NCBI RefSeq assembly: GCF_018304765.1
Contig: NZ_CP072642.1
Location: 169,501 to 233,500, forward strand
Source of the DNA: Chloracidobacterium sp. N
Lineage (GTDB): Bacteria > Acidobacteriota > Blastocatellia > Chloracidobacteriales > Chloracidobacteriaceae
DNA length: 64,000 bases
Direction: 5' to 3'
A model generated the notes under the pieces. It searched no databases, was not told where the DNA came from, and saw nothing but the letters and a program-made list of their open reading frames with translations. This document shows, piece by piece, positions 60,621 through 64,000 of the stretch. The stretch's first letter is position 1, and each line of letters opens with the position of its first letter. A program made the translations under genes and the position numbers.

Positions 60621-62549
60621 ATGTTGCTTGACCGCCAAACCGTTGACGATCTGCGCGCCCAGGCGGACATCGTGCGCGTGGTTTCCGGCTATGTCACGCT
60701 GCGCAAGCGCGGCGCGAACTACCTTGCCTGCTGTCCGTTCCACAGCGAAAAAACGCCCAGCTTCAACGTCCATCCCGGCAAGCAGGTGTTCAAGTGTTTT
60801 GGGTGCGGCATCGGCGGTGATGTGTTCACCTTCGTGATGCGCATGGAGAATGTCGGCTTTGCCGAAGCCGTGCGCATCGTGGCCGAAGTGTGCGGCCTGC
60901 CGCTGCCGGAAGCCCGTCCGGCCGCCCCGCCGGCACACGGGAAAGGGGCGCATCAGGAAGGGGCGCTGCCGGAAGCGGAAGAACGGGAGCGGCTGCTGCG
61001 CCTGCACGAACTGGCCCTGCGGTTTTTCCAGAGCCAGCTTGCCGCCCCGGAACACTATGCCGCCCGCGAGTATCTGGCGCGGCGTGAGGTGGCGTCGTCC
61101 ACGATTGCCACGCTCGGCCTCGGCTATGCCCCCGACCGCTGGGATGCGCTGCTGAACTTTCTGCGCGGCCACGGCGCAAGCCTGACCGACCTCGAACGCA
61201 GCGGTCTGATCACGCCACGGGAAAGTGGCAGCGGTGGCTACGACCGCTTCCGGGGACGGGTCATGTTTCCGATTGCCGATTCGCAGGGGCGCGTCGTGGC
61301 CTTTGGGGGACGCACACTGGGCGACGGCGAGCCAAAGTACCTCAACTCGCCGGAAACGCCGCTCTACGTCAAGGGAAAGCACCTGTTCGGGCTGCATCTG
61401 GCGAAGGAAGCCATCCGGCGCAGCGGCTTTGCCATTCTGGTGGAAGGCTACATGGACTTTCTGCGCCTGTATCAGGAGGGCGTTCACAACGTCGTGGCGA
61501 CCCTGGGCACGGCGCTGACGGAGGCGCAGGTGCGCCAGTTGCGGCGGTATCTGGAAACGCCCAAAGTCGTCATCAACTTCGACAGTGACCGCGCCGGACA
61601 GGCGGCCACCCGGCGTGGCTTTGAGCTGCTGCTGGAGCAGGGGTTTCGCGTCAACGTGCTCCATCTGCCGGAGGGCAAGGACCCGGATGATTTCGTGCGG
61701 GCCCAGGGCGTCCGCACCTACCGCGCCTGCCTCCGACAGTCACAGCCGCTGGTGGAATATCTGGCGGATGCGGCGGGACTGGAGTACGACCTGACGCGCC
61801 CGGCCGGGCGGGCCCAGGCCGTCAATGCTGTGCTGCCATACATTGCCAAACTCAACGATCCCATCGAGCGCGCGCTGGCGGCCGAACGGCTGGCTGACCG
61901 GCTTCAGTTGGATGTAGGGTTGATTCGTACGGCCCTGGAGCAGTCCGCCCGTGAGCGGCGCACTGAGCTGGCGGTGGAAACCGTCGAGGTGGCGGCCAAG
62001 CTGACGCTGGCCGAGCGGCAGGTGCTTCAGGTGTTGCTATCCCATCCGCCGCTGTGCGAACTGGCGTTTGCCGCACTGGATGACGAACTCATCAGCATGC
62101 TTTCGGGACGGGTGTTTTTCCGCGCAGTGCGGGAGGTCTATCTGAAAGGCGAGCCGTTTGACTACAGCCCGCTGGCCGCGGCGGTGGCCCGTTGGCAGCG
62201 GGCCGAAACCAGCGGAAACGCCCACGGGCAGTTTGATTTCCTTGCGGAAGCCGACCACACGCCAACGCCGCTGGACCGGGAAATGGAAAACCACATGGCC
62301 GAACTGCTGCTGGGGGCCGAGCCGCCGGCCGACGACACGGCGCTGGCAAAGTACCGTTCCATTCTGGAAGACGGATTGCTGGTGCTTCAGCAGCGGCGGC
62401 TGGAACACCAGAGCGCTGCCATGCACCGGAATGTGCAGAAGGCGGAGGAATCCAATGCCGATGACCGTGCCCTGGCCTACGTCCATGAACGGTTGCAGCT
62501 CAAACGGGCGCGTCTGGCGGCGCTGCACCATCGGCAGAAAAAGCCATGA
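60621..62549 (+). CDS. dnaG: DNA primase
   Basis: DnaG makes RNA primers at the replication fork. The 642-aa product has the N-terminal zinc finger (C38, H41, C59, C62 in [13 protein letters not shown] and KCFGCG), the TOPRIM core ([23 protein letters not shown]) and a C-terminal helicase-interaction region. ATG 60621 is the first in frame and gives the usual N-terminus. The sigma factor gene overlaps the stop (ATGA), the dnaG-rpoD arrangement of the macromolecular synthesis operon. rpsU is not adjacent; the divergent pyrK-like gene lies upstream. Confidence 0.95.
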   Translation: MLLDRQTVDDLRAQADIVRVVSGYVTLRKRGANYLACCPFHSEKTPSFNVHPGKQVFKCFGCGIGGDVFTFVMRMENVGFAEAVRIVAEVCGLPLPEARPAAPPAHGKGAHQEGALPEAEERERLLRLHELALRFFQSQLAAPEHYAAREYLARREVASSTIATLGLGYAPDRWDALLNFLRGHGASLTDLERSGLITPRESGSGGYDRFRGRVMFPIADSQGRVVAFGGRTLGDGEPKYLNSPETPLYVKGKHLFGLHLAKEAIRRSGFAILVEGYMDFLRLYQEGVHNVVATLGTALTEAQVRQLRRYLETPKVVINFDSDRAGQAATRRGFELLLEQGFRVNVLHLPEGKDPDDFVRAQGVRTYRACLRQSQPLVEYLADAAGLEYDLTRPAGRAQAVNAVLPYIAKLNDPIERALAAERLADRLQLDVGLIRTALEQSARERRTELAVETVEVAAKLTLAERQVLQVLLSHPPLCELAFAALDDELISMLSGRVFFRAVREVYLKGEPFDYSPLAAAVARWQRAETSGNAHGQFDFLAEADHTPTPLDREMENHMAELLLGAEPPADDTALAKYRSILEDGLLVLQQRRLEHQSAAMHRNVQKAEESNADDRALAYVHERLQLKRARLAALHHRQKKP

Positions 62550-64000
62550 CCGGTGAGACGACCCAGCCGCTTGTGACGCAAGTGATAACCGCCGCGCGTG
62601 GCCGGGCTTTTCTGTCCTATGACGAACTCAATGCCCTGCTGCCGCCGGGGATGACCGATGTCGCGGTCATCGAGGCGCTGCTGTCCGCGCTGGAGCGGCG
62701 TGGCATTCGCGTGGGAGAGGAACATGAACGCCCGTTGCCAGCAGGGGCGGTTCCGCTGGCGGGGGCGGTTCCGCCGGCAGGGGCGGTTCACGGAACCGCC
62801 CCTACAGCGCCGGCGTCGCCGACCGCCTTTTTTGAAGACCCGCTGCGCCCGTACCTTCAGGAAATGGGACGGATTGCCACGTTGTCCGCCGAAGATGAAG
62901 CCGCACTGGTGGCCGGCATCCGCCGCGCTGAGGCGCGGTTTCGGAAGCAGCTTTCCCGCCTGCCGGCCACAGCGGTCCTGCTTATTGAAAAAGCAGAAGC
63001 CCTGGCGCAGGGAGAGAGTGCGGCAGCCCGCTGGTTTGATCTGTCGGGAACGGCAGCCGGGCCGGAGCCGGGCGAAACAGCATCGTCGGAAGCTGCTTCT
63101 CTGGAGGCGGCCCTTGACGAGGCTGTGGCGCGTGTACGGCAGGCGCTGGAAGCCGTTCAGGATGAGTGGTCTCTGTTGTCCGCCGTGGCTGATCTGCCGG
63201 CATCGGCGGACTGGCAGCGCCGCCGCCTGGCCCGGGCGCGGATTGTCCTGTCGCGGGCCGTGCTGGATGTGCCGCTTTCCCGTACCGGTTACACGTCCCT
63301 GCTTGAAGCCCTGGAGGCTGGACGGCGTACCAACGCCGCGTGGCTGCTGACGGCCGCCGAGCCGGAGGGCATCGCGCGCACCCTGGCGCAGGCGCGGCAG
63401 ATGTTTGACCGGGCGGCGGCAGCGCGGCAGCGGCTGGTGGAAACCAATCTGCGGCTGGTGGTGTCGGTTGCCAAGCACTACACGCACCGGGGACTCGGAC
63501 TGACAGATTTAATCCAGGAAGGCAATCTCGGACTGCTGCGCGCTGCCGAGCGGTTCAGCGGGCAGCGCCCGGAACGGTTTGCTTCCTACGCGACGTGGTG
63601 GATTCGCCGCGCCATGGCGCAGGCGCTCAGTGAGCAGCCGCGCCTGATTCGGTTGCCGGCGGCCGTGCGCGCCGAACTCACGCGGCTGCTCGAAGCCGTG
63701 CACCGTCTGACGCTGGAACGGCGCCGTGAGCCAAAACAGGCCGAACTGGCGGAACATCTGGGCATGTCGCTTGAAAAAGTGCAGATGTTGCTCCAGTTGG
63801 CGCAGCCGCCGGTCAGCCTTGAAACACCGGTGGGCGATGAAGAAGACCAGAGTCTGGGGGATTTCATTGCCGATGCCCACGCGCCGAATCCGCTGGATGA
63901 TGCGGCGCGCGTCCGCCTGCGGGAAGACCTCGATGCCGCGCTTCAGTCACTCAATGCCCGTGAGGAAAAGGTACTGCGGATGCGCTTCGGGTTGGGTGCG
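62546..64000 (+). CDS. rpoD: RNA polymerase sigma-70 factor (RpoD-type), partial at right edge
   Basis: At least 485 codons read to the window edge from the ATG overlapping the dnaG stop. An N-terminal helix bundle like region 1.1 is followed by a Gly/Ala/Pro linker (about residues 66-90) encoded by 18-bp repeats and a perfect hairpin. Region 1.2 ([25 protein letters not shown]) and region 2 ([41 protein letters not shown]) are well kept. In region 2.4-3 the usual TIRIPVHM is changed to [12 protein letters not shown], so -10 recognition or core binding may differ. Region 4 continues outside the window. The dnaG-coupled position supports RpoD, but a second primary-like sigma is possible. Confidence 0.75.
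   Translation, partial: MTGETTQPLVTQVITAARGRAFLSYDELNALLPPGMTDVAVIEALLSALERRGIRVGEEHERPLPAGAVPLAGAVPPAGAVHGTAPTAPASPTAFFEDPLRPYLQEMGRIATLSAEDEAALVAGIRRAEARFRKQLSRLPATAVLLIEKAEALAQGESAAARWFDLSGTAAGPEPGETASSEAASLEAALDEAVARVRQALEAVQDEWSLLSAVADLPASADWQRRRLARARIVLSRAVLDVPLSRTGYTSLLEALEAGRRTNAAWLLTAAEPEGIARTLAQARQMFDRAAAARQRLVETNLRLVVSVAKHYTHRGLGLTDLIQEGNLGLLRAAERFSGQRPERFASYATWWIRRAMAQALSEQPRLIRLPAAVRAELTRLLEAVHRLTLERRREPKQAELAEHLGMSLEKVQMLLQLAQPPVSLETPVGDEEDQSLGDFIADAHAPNPLDDAARVRLREDLDAALQSLNAREEKVLRMRFGLGA
62741..62803 (+). repeat. In-frame 18-bp repeats and REP-like hairpin inside the sigma gene
   Basis: Three 18-bp units (GCAGGGGCGGTTCCGCTG type) at 62741-62794 run into a perfect inverted repeat, AGGGGCGGTTC (62779-62789) and GAACCGCCCCT (62793-62803), with a 3-nt loop. 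The sequence is in frame and encodes an Ala/Gly/Pro linker. The hairpin resembles intergenic REP-type elements of other genomes more than coding DNA, suggesting insertion of a repeat unit into the gene. Confidence 0.8.

Overview
The window is GC-rich (about 60% by eye), densely coded bacterial DNA, most likely from a Chloracidobacterium-type phototrophic acidobacterium. The main clues are a geranylgeranyl reductase of the BchP/ChlP type (14531-15727, minus) beside a PucC/LhaA-family protein (16206-17597, minus). These sit among ordinary heterotroph housekeeping genes with the intergenic palindromic repeats I associate with Acidobacteria. The assignment is an inference from gene content; no rRNA is present.

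Layout. 1-2.7 kb: edge-truncated DICT sensory-domain gene, tRNA-Gly with promoter and terminator, rpsA. 2.9-9.8 kb: type II NADH dehydrogenase, tRNA-Lys, a tandem hairpin array, FAH-family hydrolase overlapping selA, an MFS transporter, trpS and an ICMT-like methyltransferase. 9.8-12.8 kb (minus): a SPOR-Ycf48 exported protein coupled to a MacB/FtsX permease. 13-17.6 kb: isolated nuoN, then bchP and the PucC-like gene, separated by a 77-bp structured direct repeat and a probable bchP promoter and leader hairpin. 17.9-23.2 kb: MoaD/ThiS-like protein, DUF1684 lipoprotein, hutH, gatA, HEAT-repeat protein. 23.4-29 kb: an unusual operon of a large BrxC/PglY-like P-loop ATPase, a 90-aa unknown, a divergent PII protein, Amt and a DUF721 protein. 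29-35 kb: subtilase, then a minus-strand run of FN3 lipoprotein, hslU, arsC, polyprenyl diphosphate synthase and a small TPR protein. 35.6-43 kb: CarH-like B12 photoreceptor/repressor, TPR protein, LolC/E-like permease, HEAT-repeat protein. 43-50 kb: EIIA-Man/HPr/EI phosphorelay, mutS2, cobS and two exported proteins. 50-56.5 kb: two blocks of palindromic repeats flanking an LEA-like membrane protein, a DUF58 protein, a LITAF-like zinc-ribbon protein and panC; panD follows. 56.9-64 kb: PlsC-type acyltransferase, exported protein, ABC ATPase, pyrK, and dnaG translationally coupled to a sigma-70 factor that runs off the right edge.

How the parts fit. The phototrophy theme includes bchP (reduction of the bacteriochlorophyll tail), the PucC-like protein, a polyprenyl diphosphate synthase (isoprenoid precursor) and two possible light inputs: the DICT-domain protein and a regulator with the W-x9-EH and DxH residues of B12-based CarH photoreceptors. 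cobS, which makes the B12 that CarH-type proteins need, is also present. A nitrogen theme (PII, Amt) is operonic with an unexplained large ATPase. The sugar PTS proteins lack any IIB/IIC permease nearby and look regulatory.

Limits: no search or folding could be run. Family calls come from recognising motifs; promoters and operators are pattern matches only.
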